Part shown: positions 14,564 to 22,784 of the stretch, one piece after another
Numbering within the stretch: the first letter of the stretch is position 1
Layout of the letters: each line of letters starts with the position of its first letter
Source: an uncultured Clostridia bacterium
GTDB lineage: Bacteria; Bacillota; Clostridia; Lachnospirales; Anaerotignaceae
NCBI GenBank assembly: GCA_910586765.1
Contig: CAJUJJ010000039.1
Span: 1-22,784 of the forward strand
DNA: 22,784 nt
Reading direction: 5' to 3'
Program-made: the position numbers and the translations under genes
Notes under the pieces: generated by a model
The model's database searches: none
Seen by the model: only the letters and a program-made list of their open reading frames with translations
Told to the model about the DNA's origin: nothing

Positions 14564-15919
14564 ATGATACATAAATTTTGTCAAAATGGTGTCAATATTG
14601 TGATGGACGTAAATAGTGGAGCGATACATGTAGTAGATGATGTAGTGTATGATTTAGCAGATATATGGAAAGAAGTGCCAAAAAACGCATTGCAGTTGAA
14701 ATTTCCACAATATGATATGGAACAGATAGAGGAAGCAGTGGAAGAACTTTCTATATTGGAAAGGGAAGGTATGCTTTATACAGAAGATGATTATGATGAA
14801 GTGTTGCCAATGATGGACAATAGAAATGCTGTAGTAAAAGCACTTTGTCTCCATGTAGCACACGACTGCAATTTAAAGTGCGAATACTGTTTTGCAGAAG
14901 AAGGAGAATATCATGGAAAAAGGGAATTGATGAGTGCAGAAGTAGGAAAAAAGGCACTTGATTTTTTAATAGAAAATTCTGGTTCTCGTAAAAATTTGGA
15001 AGTAGATTTTTTTGGAGGAGAACCATTGATGAATTTTGAAGTAGTAAAAGAAATTGTAAAATATGGTAGAGAAATTGAAAAAAAATATGATAAGAAATTC
15101 CGTTTTACCATTACAACAAATGGTATTTTATTAGATGAGCAAAAACAGCAATTTATAAATGAAAATATGTATAATTTGGTGTTAAGTTTAGATGGCAGAA
15201 AAGAAGTCAATGATAGAATGCGTCCAAGAGCAGGAGGACAAGGCAGCTATGATGTTATTGTACCAAAATTTCAAAAAATAGCAGAAAGCAGAAATCAAAA
15301 AGACTATTATATTAGAGGAACGTTTACAAAATATAATATTGATTTTTGTAAAGATGTACTTCATATGGCAGATTTAGGATTTCAACAAATTTCTATAGAA
15401 CCTGTTGTAGCAGAAGAAGGTATGCCTTATGCGATTACGGAAAAAGAGTTGCCTATGATATATGAAGAATATGAAAAATTAGCAAAAGAAATATATGAAA
15501 GAAGAAAAAAAGGAAATGATTTTAATTTCTTTCACTTTAATATTGACTTGAGTGGTGGCCCTTGTGTAATGAAAAGATTGATAGGCTGTGGTTCTGGTAC
15601 AGAATATTTAGCAGTAACACCTACAGGAGAGTTGTATCCTTGCCATCAGTTTGTGGGTATGCCAGAGTTTAAAATGGGTACGGTGTATGAAGGTGTTACA
15701 AATACACAACAGAGAGAAATTTTTTCAAAATGTAATGTATATGCCAAAGAAGATTGTAAAAAGTGCTGGGCAAAATTTTATTGTAGCGGAGGCTGTGCAG
15801 CAAATGCTTATCAGCAAAATGGCGATATATTAAAACCTTATGAAATTGGCTGTAAAATGCAAAGAAAAAGAATAGAATGTGCTATTGCAATAAAAGCAAA
15901 AGAATTGCTTGAGCAATAA
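14564..15919 (+). CDS. scfB: SCIFF radical SAM maturase
   Basis: The 451-residue enzyme has the radical SAM motif C102-x3-C106-x2-C109 (CNLKCEYCF), DFFGGEP and LSLDG. The C-terminal SPASM/twitch cysteines lie in GCGSGTEYLAVTPTGELYPC and in CNVYAKEDCKKCWAKFYCSGGC. The N-terminal 85 residues form a peptide-recognition-like region. It forms thioether crosslinks in the SCIFF peptide using S-adenosylmethionine and three [4Fe-4S] clusters, as known for the family. ATG 14564 has AGGAGG (14551-14556) seven bases upstream; a longer frame from 14510 would overlap the scfA terminator and is rejected. A separate promoter for secD follows. Confidence 0.96.
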   Translation: MIHKFCQNGVNIVMDVNSGAIHVVDDVVYDLADIWKEVPKNALQLKFPQYDMEQIEEAVEELSILEREGMLYTEDDYDEVLPMMDNRNAVVKALCLHVAHDCNLKCEYCFAEEGEYHGKRELMSAEVGKKALDFLIENSGSRKNLEVDFFGGEPLMNFEVVKEIVKYGREIEKKYDKKFRFTITTNGILLDEQKQQFINENMYNLVLSLDGRKEVNDRMRPRAGGQGSYDVIVPKFQKIAESRNQKDYYIRGTFTKYNIDFCKDVLHMADLGFQQISIEPVVAEEGMPYAITEKELPMIYEEYEKLAKEIYERRKKGNDFNFFHFNIDLSGGPCVMKRLIGCGSGTEYLAVTPTGELYPCHQFVGMPEFKMGTVYEGVTNTQQREIFSKCNVYAKEDCKKCWAKFYCSGGCAANAYQQNGDILKPYEIGCKMQRKRIECAIAIKAKELLEQ

Positions 15920-15923
15920 AATA

Positions 15924-15952
15924 TTGACGGAATGAATAAGCAGTACTATAAT
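15924..15952 (+). promoter_or_regulatory. Promoter of secDF
   Basis: TTGACG (15924-15929) and TATAAT (15947-15952) are separated by exactly 17 bp, about 60 bases before secD and just after the scfB stop codon. Confidence 0.85.
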
Positions 15953-16011
15953 TGTTTTGAAAAAAAAGGCATTATCATAAAAATTTCATAATTAGCCAAG
16001 GAGGTTTTTAA

Positions 16012-17250
16012 ATGAAAGGAAAGGGTAGCTTGATGCTCTTTGTTATGCTGATATTGGCAGGTGGCTTGGCATTTTTGTCTTATCAAGGCATAGGAGAGAA
16101 CAAGCAGGGCAGTATTTGGAATATTAAACAAGGCTTAGATTTAAGCGGTGGCGTGCAAATATTGTATGAAGCAGATAAACAAGAAGTAACAGAGGAGGAA
16201 ATGGCAGCAGCAATTTCATTGATACAGGGCAGACTGGACTGGAATAACTGGACAGAAGCAGAAGTCGCAAGAGAGGGAGAAAAGCGTCTTAGAGTAGATA
16301 TTCCAGGTGTAGAAAATGCAGAAGAAGCAATCAAAGAAATTGGACAAACAGCACAGTTGTCATTTACAGATGAAACAGGGAAGGTACTTTTGACAGGGGA
16401 TATGGTAGCAGATGCTAGAAAACAAGTGGGACAAGTATCACAACAAGGTGTTTCTGAACCTTATGTTTCATTAGAATTTACAGAAGAAGGAAAACAACTT
16501 TTTGCAGAAGCTACCAAAAATAATATAGGCAAACAGATTGCTATAGTATTAGATGATGAAATAGTAAGTGCTCCTGTGGTAAACACAGAAATAACAGATG
16601 GAAATGCTATGATTACAGGACATTTTACACCAGAAGAAGCAGAAAAAACAGCTTCTTTGATTAGGGCAGGCTCATTGCCTTTTAATTTGAATATATTAAA
16701 AATGGAAAATGTGGGTGCTAGATTGGGTACAGATGCACTTTCTACAGGATTAAAAGCAGGTGCAATAGGCATTTGTATTGTATTGCTGTTTATGTTGGCA
16801 GTGTATAGAGCATTAGGATTTGCAGCAGATTGGGCATTAATCATTTATGTAGGATTAGAATTGGTAGCATTGAGTGTACTTCATGTAACATTAACATTAC
16901 CTGGTATTGCAGGTATTGTGCTTTCTGTAGGTATGGCAGTAGATGCTAATGTCGTAATATTTGAAAGAATGAAAGAAGAATTGATAGCAGGACATTCTTT
17001 GAGAGTTGCAGTACACAACGGTTTTTCAAGAGCATTGCCGGCCATTATTGATGGTAATGTTACAACATTGATAGCAGCAGGAGTATTATTTTGGCTGGGT
17101 ACTGGTACAGTAAAAGGATTTGCTCAAACATTAATGATTGGTATTATACTTTCTATGTTTACAGCAATATTTATTACAAGAATAATATTACAAGGTATGA
17201 TATATATAGGTGTCAATAATCCAAAATATTATGGATTGCGTACGAAATAA
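16012..17250 (+). CDS. secD: Protein translocase subunit SecD
   Basis: The 412-residue membrane protein has one N-terminal helix (about 6-24) and the conserved GLDLSGGVQ (41-49). An extracytoplasmic domain reaches to about 240, and a cluster of five helices contains GMAVDANVVIFERMKEE (307-323). SecD and SecF assist Sec-dependent protein export using the proton or sodium gradient. It is shorter than the Gram-negative form, as usual in Firmicutes, where the large periplasmic domain is reduced. It starts at ATG 16012 after a perfect AAGGAGG and is followed by secF after 15 bases. Confidence 0.96.
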   Translation: MKGKGSLMLFVMLILAGGLAFLSYQGIGENKQGSIWNIKQGLDLSGGVQILYEADKQEVTEEEMAAAISLIQGRLDWNNWTEAEVAREGEKRLRVDIPGVENAEEAIKEIGQTAQLSFTDETGKVLLTGDMVADARKQVGQVSQQGVSEPYVSLEFTEEGKQLFAEATKNNIGKQIAIVLDDEIVSAPVVNTEITDGNAMITGHFTPEEAEKTASLIRAGSLPFNLNILKMENVGARLGTDALSTGLKAGAIGICIVLLFMLAVYRALGFAADWALIIYVGLELVALSVLHVTLTLPGIAGIVLSVGMAVDANVVIFERMKEELIAGHSLRVAVHNGFSRALPAIIDGNVTTLIAAGVLFWLGTGTVKGFAQTLMIGIILSMFTAIFITRIILQGMIYIGVNNPKYYGLRTK

Positions 17251-17265
17251 GGGAGGCGAAAAATA

Positions 17266-18141
17266 ATGAAAATCGTAGAAAACAGATTGAAATTTTTTGC
17301 GGTGTCGATAGTAATTATTTTAGCCGGCATCGTTACAATGATAGTAAATGGTAGTGCAGGAAAGGGTATATTTAATTTTGGTATTGAATTTACTGGCGGT
17401 ACTTCTATGAGTGTAGAAATAGGAGAAGAATTTTCAAATGATGATGTTACAAAAATAATAGAAGATGTCACAGGACAAAAAAGCCCTCAAGTGCAAAAGG
17501 TAATCGGTACAAATAGCGTTTCTATCAAAATGCAGTCTATAGATGGAGATACAAGAACAAAATTGTCAGAAAGTATAAAACAAAAATATCAAAATGCAGT
17601 AATAGATTCTATTGTAGATGTTTCTGCAACAGTCAGCAGAGAAATGCAGATGACAGCAATAAAAGCAGTGTTAATTGCTTGTATATGTATGTTGATATAT
17701 ATTTCCATTCGATTTAAAGATATACGTGCAGGGGGTAGTGCCATTGTGGCATTGGTGCATGACGTTTTGGTTGTTATGACTTGTTATGCAGTATTTCGTA
17801 TACCAGTAGATAATGCGTTTATTGCAGTGCTTTTGACAATACTGGGATATTCTATTAACTCTACTATTGTTATATTTGATAGAATTAGAGAAAATACGCC
17901 AAAATACAGAAAAAATCAAACAGCAGAAAAAATTAATAAGAGTATTAGCCAAACATTGGGACGTTCTATCAATACAACATTAACAACATTATTTACCATT
18001 GGTGCAATATACATTTTGGGAGTACAATCTATAAAAGACTTTTCATTGCCTATGATAGTTGGTATTATAGCAGGAGCATATTCTTCCATATTTATTTCCG
18101 CTAATATTTGGTATTTGCTTTTGCCAAAAAATGAAAAATAA
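17266..18141 (+). CDS. secF: Protein translocase subunit SecF
   Basis: The 291-residue partner of SecD has an N-terminal helix (about 9-28), the GIEFTGGT motif (39-46) and a small external domain. A second helical cluster contains ILGYSINSTIVIFDRIREN, the counterpart of SecD's motif. It starts at ATG 17266 after GGGAGG and lies 15 bases after secD in the same operon. It assists translocase cycling and export. A 283-bp structured gap separates it from recJ. Confidence 0.96.
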   Translation: MKIVENRLKFFAVSIVIILAGIVTMIVNGSAGKGIFNFGIEFTGGTSMSVEIGEEFSNDDVTKIIEDVTGQKSPQVQKVIGTNSVSIKMQSIDGDTRTKLSESIKQKYQNAVIDSIVDVSATVSREMQMTAIKAVLIACICMLIYISIRFKDIRAGGSAIVALVHDVLVVMTCYAVFRIPVDNAFIAVLLTILGYSINSTIVIFDRIRENTPKYRKNQTAEKINKSISQTLGRSINTTLTTLFTIGAIYILGVQSIKDFSLPMIVGIIAGAYSSIFISANIWYLLLPKNEK

Positions 18142-18148
18142 GTGTAAA

Positions 18149-18171
18149 AACAGATGTCGTAAATATCTGTT
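18149..18171 (+). repeat. Terminator-like hairpin after secF, first of a related pair
   Basis: aacagat / atctgtt form a 7-bp stem right after the secF stop codon, but without a T-run. The sequence matches the hairpin at 18373-18395 at 19 of 23 positions, with a compensatory t-a to c-g change in the stem. Confidence 0.6.
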
Positions 18172-18372
18172 AAGTGTGTTAAAAAAATGGTTAGGGGAAA
18201 CTTTTTTCACTTGTGAAAAGTTCCCACGATACTTCTCAAAAGCATGCTTACAAGCGTAAAAGACCGTAGGGATTTGTCATACAACCTACAAGCTTTTTGA
18301 AAAAGCTTGACTAAAAACATTTAAGAAAAACTTCGTTTTTCCAGCCACAAACATAAGTTTATTGACAGACTA
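18172..18372. repeat. Hairpin-rich intergenic element between secF and recJ
   Basis: This non-coding stretch holds at least four foldbacks. One is gggaaacttttttcac / gtgaaaagttccc (18195-18225). One is a nested gtagg-ttgt / acaa-cctac hairpin near 18266-18287. One is a perfect 10-bp palindrome caagcttttt / aaaaagcttg (18289-18309). The last is gaaaaac / gtttttc around a ttc loop (18325-18341). No open frame with a start and ribosome site is seen. It resembles an interspersed repetitive element, which I cannot confirm from one window. Confidence 0.55.
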
Positions 18373-18399
18373 AACAGACGTTGTAAACGTCTGTTTTTT
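18373..18399 (+). terminator. Intrinsic terminator before recJ
   Basis: A perfect 10-bp stem, aacagacgtt / aacgtctgtt, around gta is followed by T5. It lies immediately before the recJ ribosome binding site and ends transcription from secDF or the element upstream. Confidence 0.85.
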
Positions 18400-18424
18400 A
18401 TCTAATATAAGGAGGAAAACTTTT

Positions 18425-20206
18425 TTGGAAAACAGATGGACATTAAAAAGAACAAAAGCAGATATACATAAAATGTCAGAAGTGCTTGGTATTAGACAAG
18501 CAACAGCTTGTGTATTGGCAAATAGAGGAATTAAAACAAAATTACAGGCACTATCATTTTTAAGAGCAGAAAGTGCATCACTTTATGATGTTTTAGGGGA
18601 AAAGCCTATGAAAGATGCACAAAAAGCAATGGAATTGATTGAAAAGGCAGTAAAACAAAAACAAAAAATTGCAGTATATGGTGATTATGATGTAGATGGT
18701 GTAACAAGTACCGCTATATGGTATAAGGTGTTGTGTTATTGTGGAGCAGATGTTATGTATTATATTCCTCATAGACAAAAAGAAGGATATGGTTTAAATA
18801 TAGAAGCGATAGAAGAATTACATAAAAAAGGAATACAATTATTGTTGACTTGTGACAATGGCATTGCTGCAATAGAAGAAATTAAAAAAGCAAAAGAGTT
18901 TGATATGACTGTTGTAGTAATAGACCACCATGAAGCTGCATTTGATGAATGTGGAAATGATATATTGCCTGAAGCAGATGCTGTGGTTGACCCAAAACAG
19001 AAACAATGTCAATATCCTTTTAAAATGCTCTGTGCTGGAGGTCTTTGTTATAAATTGGTGTTGCTTTTTTTAAAAAGACAACAAATTCGTAATGAAGTAT
19101 TAGAAATGGAATGTCTTCATTTGGCAACGCTAGCAACTGTTTGTGACATTGTGGATTTGATGGAAGAAAATAGAACAATTGTAAAAAAAGGTTTAAAAAC
19201 AATGACACAAACAACAAATGTAGGATTAAAAACACTTTTAGAACAAACAAATTTGCAGGATAAAGAATTAACGGAATATCACATTGGTTTTATTATAGGG
19301 CCTTGTGTAAATGCAGCAGGAAGATTGGAAACAGCAAAAACTGCTGTAGCATTGTTTTGTGAAAGTGATGCAGAGAAAGCAAAAGAATATGCACAGTATT
19401 TAATAGAACAAAATAACAGCAGAAAAGATATGACACAAAAAGCAACAGAACAAGTGATAAAAGAAATAGAACAACAAAATAAACAATGCGAAAAAGTGCT
19501 TGTAATATATCAGCAAAATATACACGAAAGCATTGCAGGTATTGTAGCAGGCAGAATAAAAGAAAAATTTTACAGGCCTACTATATTGATTACGAAATCA
19601 GAAAATATGGCAAAAGGCTCTGGTAGAAGTATTGAAGGCTATAATATGTTTGAAGAATTGTATGCCTGTAAAGAACTGTTTTCAAAATTTGGGGGACATG
19701 CTATGGCGGCAGGGCTTTCACTACCTTATGAAAATATAGAAGAATTTCAAAAAAAATTACAAAATAATTGCAAATTAACGCAACAGCAGCTTTTACCTGT
19801 ATTAAAAATAGAAAAACAATTAAATTTTGAAGAAATTGATATGATATTAGCAGAAGAATTAAGAAATTTAGCACCTTTTGGAAAGGAAAATCATATACCT
19901 TTGTTTGGTAGCAAAGAGATTAAAATTGTAAAATATTTTTTTGTAGGAAAAGAGAAAAATATTATTAAAATGACACTAGAAGAACAAAAAACTGGAATAC
20001 GATTAAATGCAATATCGTTTGATGGATATGATAAGTTTTTAGCAATGATAAAACAATTGTATGGACAACAAAATTGTGATAAAATGTTACTTAATGGATA
20101 TATTGAGCAAAATATGGATTTTGTGTATAGTATTGATATTAATACATTTCGAGGAGAAAACAGTATACAACTGCAAATAAAAGATTTTAGAATAAGTCAA
20201 CAATGA
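18425..20206 (+). CDS. recJ: Single-stranded-DNA-specific exonuclease RecJ
   Basis: The 593-residue protein carries the DHH phosphoesterase motifs GDYDVDG (86-92), TCDNGI and VIDHHEA (DHH at 167-169), and the DHHA1 motif GRSIEGYNMFEEL with GGHAMAAGLSL. A C-terminal OB-like domain follows. RecJ is a 5'-3' exonuclease on single-stranded DNA used in recombination and mismatch or base-excision repair. The start is TTG 18425 with AGGAGG nine bases upstream; no ATG fits better and the N-terminus (ENRWTLKRT) matches the family. A terminator lies just upstream, so where its promoter lies is unclear. apt follows after 17 bases. Confidence 0.94.
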   Translation: MENRWTLKRTKADIHKMSEVLGIRQATACVLANRGIKTKLQALSFLRAESASLYDVLGEKPMKDAQKAMELIEKAVKQKQKIAVYGDYDVDGVTSTAIWYKVLCYCGADVMYYIPHRQKEGYGLNIEAIEELHKKGIQLLLTCDNGIAAIEEIKKAKEFDMTVVVIDHHEAAFDECGNDILPEADAVVDPKQKQCQYPFKMLCAGGLCYKLVLLFLKRQQIRNEVLEMECLHLATLATVCDIVDLMEENRTIVKKGLKTMTQTTNVGLKTLLEQTNLQDKELTEYHIGFIIGPCVNAAGRLETAKTAVALFCESDAEKAKEYAQYLIEQNNSRKDMTQKATEQVIKEIEQQNKQCEKVLVIYQQNIHESIAGIVAGRIKEKFYRPTILITKSENMAKGSGRSIEGYNMFEELYACKELFSKFGGHAMAAGLSLPYENIEEFQKKLQNNCKLTQQQLLPVLKIEKQLNFEEIDMILAEELRNLAPFGKENHIPLFGSKEIKIVKYFFVGKEKNIIKMTLEEQKTGIRLNAISFDGYDKFLAMIKQLYGQQNCDKMLLNGYIEQNMDFVYSIDINTFRGENSIQLQIKDFRISQQ

Positions 20207-20223
20207 TATGAGGGGGTTTTTGT

Positions 20224-20739
20224 ATGATAGATTTAAAAAGCAAAATACGTTCTATACCAGATTTTCCACAAAAAGGAGTTATATTTAGGGATATTACGAC
20301 ATTGCTGAAAGATGCAGAAGGATTACAAGAAGCGATTGCACAAATGCACCAAAAAATAATGGATTTGGATTATGATGTGATAATAGGGGCAGAATCCAGA
20401 GGATTTTTGTTCGGTATGCCTATTGCATATAATGAAGAAAAGAGTTTTGTGCCAGTAAGAAAAAAGGGAAAATTACCTGCAAAAACAATAAGCAAAGAAT
20501 ATGCACTTGAATATGGTACTGCAACAATAGAAATGCACGAAGATGCTTTACAAAAAGGACAAAAAGTAGTAATAGTAGATGACTTGCTTGCAACAGGTGG
20601 TACAGCAAAGGCAATAATAGAAATGGTAGAAGAAGTAGGAGCAGAAGTTGTAGCGTTGGATTTTTTAATAGAGTTAGAAGGCTTGAAGGGCAGAGAAGTA
20701 TTGAAGGGGTATCGTGTAGAGTCTGTGTTAAAATATTAA
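20224..20739 (+). CDS. apt: Adenine phosphoribosyltransferase
   Basis: The 171-residue enzyme has the type I PRTase PRPP-binding loop VVIVDDLLATGGTA (115-128), the FRDITTLLKD motif near the N-terminus and GAESRGFLFG. The length is typical of the family. It makes AMP from adenine and PRPP in purine salvage, in the cytoplasm. It starts at ATG 20224 after GAGGGGG, just after recJ, with which it is likely co-transcribed. A long hairpin terminator follows. Confidence 0.97.
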   Translation: MIDLKSKIRSIPDFPQKGVIFRDITTLLKDAEGLQEAIAQMHQKIMDLDYDVIIGAESRGFLFGMPIAYNEEKSFVPVRKKGKLPAKTISKEYALEYGTATIEMHEDALQKGQKVVIVDDLLATGGTAKAIIEMVEEVGAEVVALDFLIELEGLKGREVLKGYRVESVLKY

Positions 20740-20750
20740 AAATATAATAA

Positions 20751-20812
20751 AAGGGACAATACCAGTCTGTAAATACATCTGATTGTAAAATAGACTAGCA
20801 TTGTCCTTTGTT
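20751..20812. terminator. Bidirectional terminator after apt
   Basis: Arms aagggacaat (20751-20760) and attgtccttt (20800-20809) pair and enclose an inner agtct/agact stem. It lies between convergent apt and the minus-strand gene ending at 20826. Confidence 0.75.
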
Positions 20813-20825
20813 TCAAAAAAAAGAA

Positions 20826-21455
20826 TTAAGATATACTTTGACAAAGTACAATAATTTTTTCTGGCGTTGTTTGAGCAGGTATACTTCTTGTAGATGCAGT
20901 GTAAATAACAACAAGATAATGATTTCCTAAATTTCCTGTAAATGTTTGACCATTTTCAAGCAATACTTCTGTATTATCTGTGACATTAAGCTGAAGTGCT
21001 TTGTCTTGGCTGAGCAAATTGGAGTCAAAATAATCTACTTTTACATTTTTGTTTAGATTGTTTGAAGCAACAACACTCGCTTGAAAACGAGGAGGATAAA
21101 TCAATACAGCAGGAGCGTCTGCATCATAAAATACAGTAATAGACATACCTCTTGTAATATTGGCTTGGTTGATGAAATAAGTACAAGGAGTAATCACAAA
21201 ATTTGTAATACGACCGTTTTGGTCACGTACTTCAAAAAGTTTTGTACAACCATCATCGTTTAAATTAGAAATATTTGTAACAGTACCTTGTAGCCCTAAA
21301 AAGCGAGAAGTTGGAGCAGATGGTGTGGAAGGGGTAGAAGGTGTAATGATTTCGACATTGCCACAAGAGCAGCCTGTTGTACCTGTCATAATGTTGTTGG
21401 TGTTGTTTGACATTTCATGAGCGGAAATTTTACTTGATTTATTGTTATAATACAT
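20826..21455 (-). CDS. Hypothetical protein with two beta-rich repeats and a Thr/Pro linker
   Basis: The 209-residue protein has an Asn/Ser-rich N-terminus with a GCSCG motif (28-32) and a TPSTPSTPSAPTS linker (38-50). Two beta-rich segments follow: about 51-130 (GLQGTVTNIS, ITNFVITPCTYFI, GMSITVFYDADAPAVLIYPPRFQA) and about 150-206 (ALQLNVTDNTEVL, HYLVVIYTASTRSIP, EKIIVL). They look like diverged copies of one fold. The GMxxxxFYDxxxPxxLIYPP pattern recurs in Clostridia hypothetical proteins, without a function known to me. No signal peptide is present. AGGAG lies nine bases before the ATG. It is a single-gene unit, convergent with apt. Confidence 0.75.
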   Translation of the reverse strand: MYYNNKSSKISAHEMSNNTNNIMTGTTGCSCGNVEIITPSTPSTPSAPTSRFLGLQGTVTNISNLNDDGCTKLFEVRDQNGRITNFVITPCTYFINQANITRGMSITVFYDADAPAVLIYPPRFQASVVASNNLNKNVKVDYFDSNLLSQDKALQLNVTDNTEVLLENGQTFTGNLGNHYLVVIYTASTRSIPAQTTPEKIIVLCQSIS

Positions 21456-21559
21456 ATAAAAAAACTCCTATCAATTTGTTTAGTTATATGTATGCAAAAA
21501 GGCTCGTATAAGATACATTTTTTTTAAAATATTTTTATTAAGAAAAGCAGGTGAAAATA

Positions 21560-22483
21560 TTGGATATAGAAAAAAAGCAAGCAAAAAAAGCATTTTTTAT
21601 ATTAGCGATTGCCCTTATAGTATATGAATTGATGTTTCAATTTGTAGTGTTTGGTGTAGATATGATAGAAATGGGGGCATTGCTTTTTTTATTTGATAAT
21701 GTGCAATGGGAACAGGCATCAGAAATTATATATTATAGTGGTATAGGCTTATCTGTTGGCTCTGTAATAGCAGCGATTATAGTAGGGCTGATATTAAGAC
21801 AGAAACCTTGTTTTGATAAAAAGCAAAAATGTACTATCAAAACGATAGTAATTTTTTATATATTAATGCAGGGATTACAATTACTAGGCAATTATATATT
21901 ACTGCCTATGAATTTTATAGCATATCAAATGGGCTATAATTTTGATGAAGCAATTAGTATGGCAAGTGATAGTTCCACACTTCTTTCTGCATTTGTGTAT
22001 AGTGTTATTGTTGCACCTGTAGCAGAAGAAATACTTTGCAGGGGCATAATAATGAAATATTTAGAAAAGTATGGCAAAGCGTTTGCTGTGTTGATAACAG
22101 CGATGCTTTTTGGATTGCTGCATCAAAACATTGCACAATTTTTTATCACAATGATGATAGGTATATTATTTGGATATTTGGCACAAAGATATTCTCTTAT
22201 GGCAGCGATAGTGCTTCATGTATTAAATAATTTGTCTGTAGAACTAACAGGAATGTTAGCAGAAAGATATGATATTGTATGGACATTAGATATAGCATTT
22301 TTAGTTTTTTGTGCATTAGAAAGCATTGTAATATTGTGGAAAAAGAGAAAGAGCATTTCAGCATTTTTTAGAGAAGAAAAAAGTGATTTGCCAGTAGTAA
22401 AATGGTTTTTTACAACACCATTGATGTTGGTAGTAATGGTTTATTTTTTGATATTTACAATAGCAAGCGTTACACCTTTTTAA
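21560..22483 (+). CDS. CPBP-family intramembrane metalloprotease (Abi/CAAX protease)
   Basis: The 307-residue membrane protein has about eight hydrophobic segments. It carries the CPBP (Abi) motifs: EExxxRG in VAEEILCRGI (Glu156-Glu157, Arg161), a His in FGLLHQ (about 188) and HVLNN (His about 220). Members are membrane-embedded proteases of the CAAX-protease/bacteriocin-processing family; roles include protein processing and bacteriocin self-immunity. TTG 21560 is preferred because AGGTG lies six bases upstream; GTG 21551 would overlap that site. It is a single-gene unit before the tRNA genes. The substrate is unknown. Confidence 0.9.
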   Translation: MDIEKKQAKKAFFILAIALIVYELMFQFVVFGVDMIEMGALLFLFDNVQWEQASEIIYYSGIGLSVGSVIAAIIVGLILRQKPCFDKKQKCTIKTIVIFYILMQGLQLLGNYILLPMNFIAYQMGYNFDEAISMASDSSTLLSAFVYSVIVAPVAEEILCRGIIMKYLEKYGKAFAVLITAMLFGLLHQNIAQFFITMMIGILFGYLAQRYSLMAAIVLHVLNNLSVELTGMLAERYDIVWTLDIAFLVFCALESIVILWKKRKSISAFFREEKSDLPVVKWFFTTPLMLVVMVYFLIFTIASVTPF

Positions 22484-22554
22484 GCTGCAAATGCTTGTAG
22501 TAGCAACAAAAAACAAAATTTTAAAAAAAAAATAAAAAAAATTGAAAAAAAGTG

Positions 22555-22583
22555 TTGACATTCTATTAAAGTTTTGTTATTAT
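22555..22583 (+). promoter_or_regulatory. Promoter of the tRNA cluster
   Basis: A perfect TTGACA (22555-22560), a 17-bp spacer and TATTAT (22578-22583) lie about 50 bases before tRNA-Leu. Confidence 0.85.
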
Positions 22584-22631
22584 AAACAAGCAGTCGGTTG
22601 ATTGCAAAAGAAATAAGGAAATAAGCTATAA

Positions 22632-22715
22632 GCCCGAGTGGCGGAACTGGCAGACGCACAGGACTTAAAATCCTGCGGGGTAACACCCGTACCGGTTCGA
22701 TTCCGGTCTCGGGCA
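22632..22715 (+). tRNA. tRNA-Leu (anticodon UAA)
   Basis: The 84-nt gene has acceptor arms gcccgag / ctcgggc with discriminator A. The anticodon stem cagga / tcctg encloses the loop cttaaaa (anticodon TAA at 22666-22668). There is a long class II variable arm and the T-loop ggttcgattcc. No CCA is encoded. Confidence 0.97.
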
Positions 22716-22732
22716 GTTTATATTATTTCCTT

Positions 22733-22784
<52 letters not shown>

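Noticed and set aside
18362..18367. TTGACA as a -35 for recJ
   Set aside because: No acceptable -10 lies 16-18 bp downstream, and the terminator at 18373-18399 would stop such a transcript.
22480..22686. Minus-strand frame over the tRNA-Leu gene
   Set aside because: It runs through a clear tRNA and its promoter and has no ribosome site.

Overview
The window is AT-rich, tightly packed bacterial DNA from a low-GC Gram-positive, most likely a member of the Clostridia (Lachnospiraceae or a relative). The strongest pointers are a 46-residue SCIFF peptide gene (scfA) next to its radical SAM maturase (scfB), in the order small membrane protein - scfA - scfB - secD - secF - recJ - apt that is familiar from Clostridia. 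Strong Shine-Dalgarno sites, GTG and TTG starts and low-GC sigma-A type promoters agree with this. Taxonomy below that level is not visible.

Positions 1-6540 look like an accessory region. A complete Rpn-family (PD-(D/E)XK) nuclease gene lies at 179-1051 and is followed by structured non-coding DNA and a terminator. On the minus strand, 6287 to 1332, are five genes in one direction: a zinc-ribbon protein with a C-terminal membrane anchor, a WYL-domain regulator, an 81-residue protein, a 672-residue DUF1566-like/coiled-coil protein and a LRAT-domain/coiled-coil protein. Two near-identical 17-bp palindromes lie at the two promoter regions of this cluster. One sits exactly between the -35 and -10 of the first promoter and is probably the WYL regulator's operator. 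I know of no named system with this gene set. It is the best candidate here for an undescribed regulated (stress, defence or membrane-acting) module. On its far side, 6391-6541 holds a shrunken relic of an rpn locus: promoter, two short coding scraps and terminator.

Positions 6684-22784 look like core genome. mutS2 is followed by an OmpR-type response regulator. Its likely partner histidine kinase lies beyond a small membrane-protein gene on the opposite strand. An IscR-like Rrf2 regulator, a YbaK-type deacylase and a PHP phosphoesterase lie on the minus strand. Then comes a plus-strand run: TIGR04086-like membrane protein, scfA, scfB (thioether peptide maturation), secD, secF (protein export), recJ (DNA repair) and apt (adenine salvage). 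A minus-strand hypothetical protein, a CPBP-type membrane protease, tRNA-Leu(UAA) and the start of tRNA-Phe(GAA) close the window.

Intergenic regions hold several clear intrinsic terminators and promoters. The 283-bp secF-recJ gap contains a series of hairpins flanked by two related terminator-like hairpins. No CRISPR array, rRNA or complete insertion sequence was seen.
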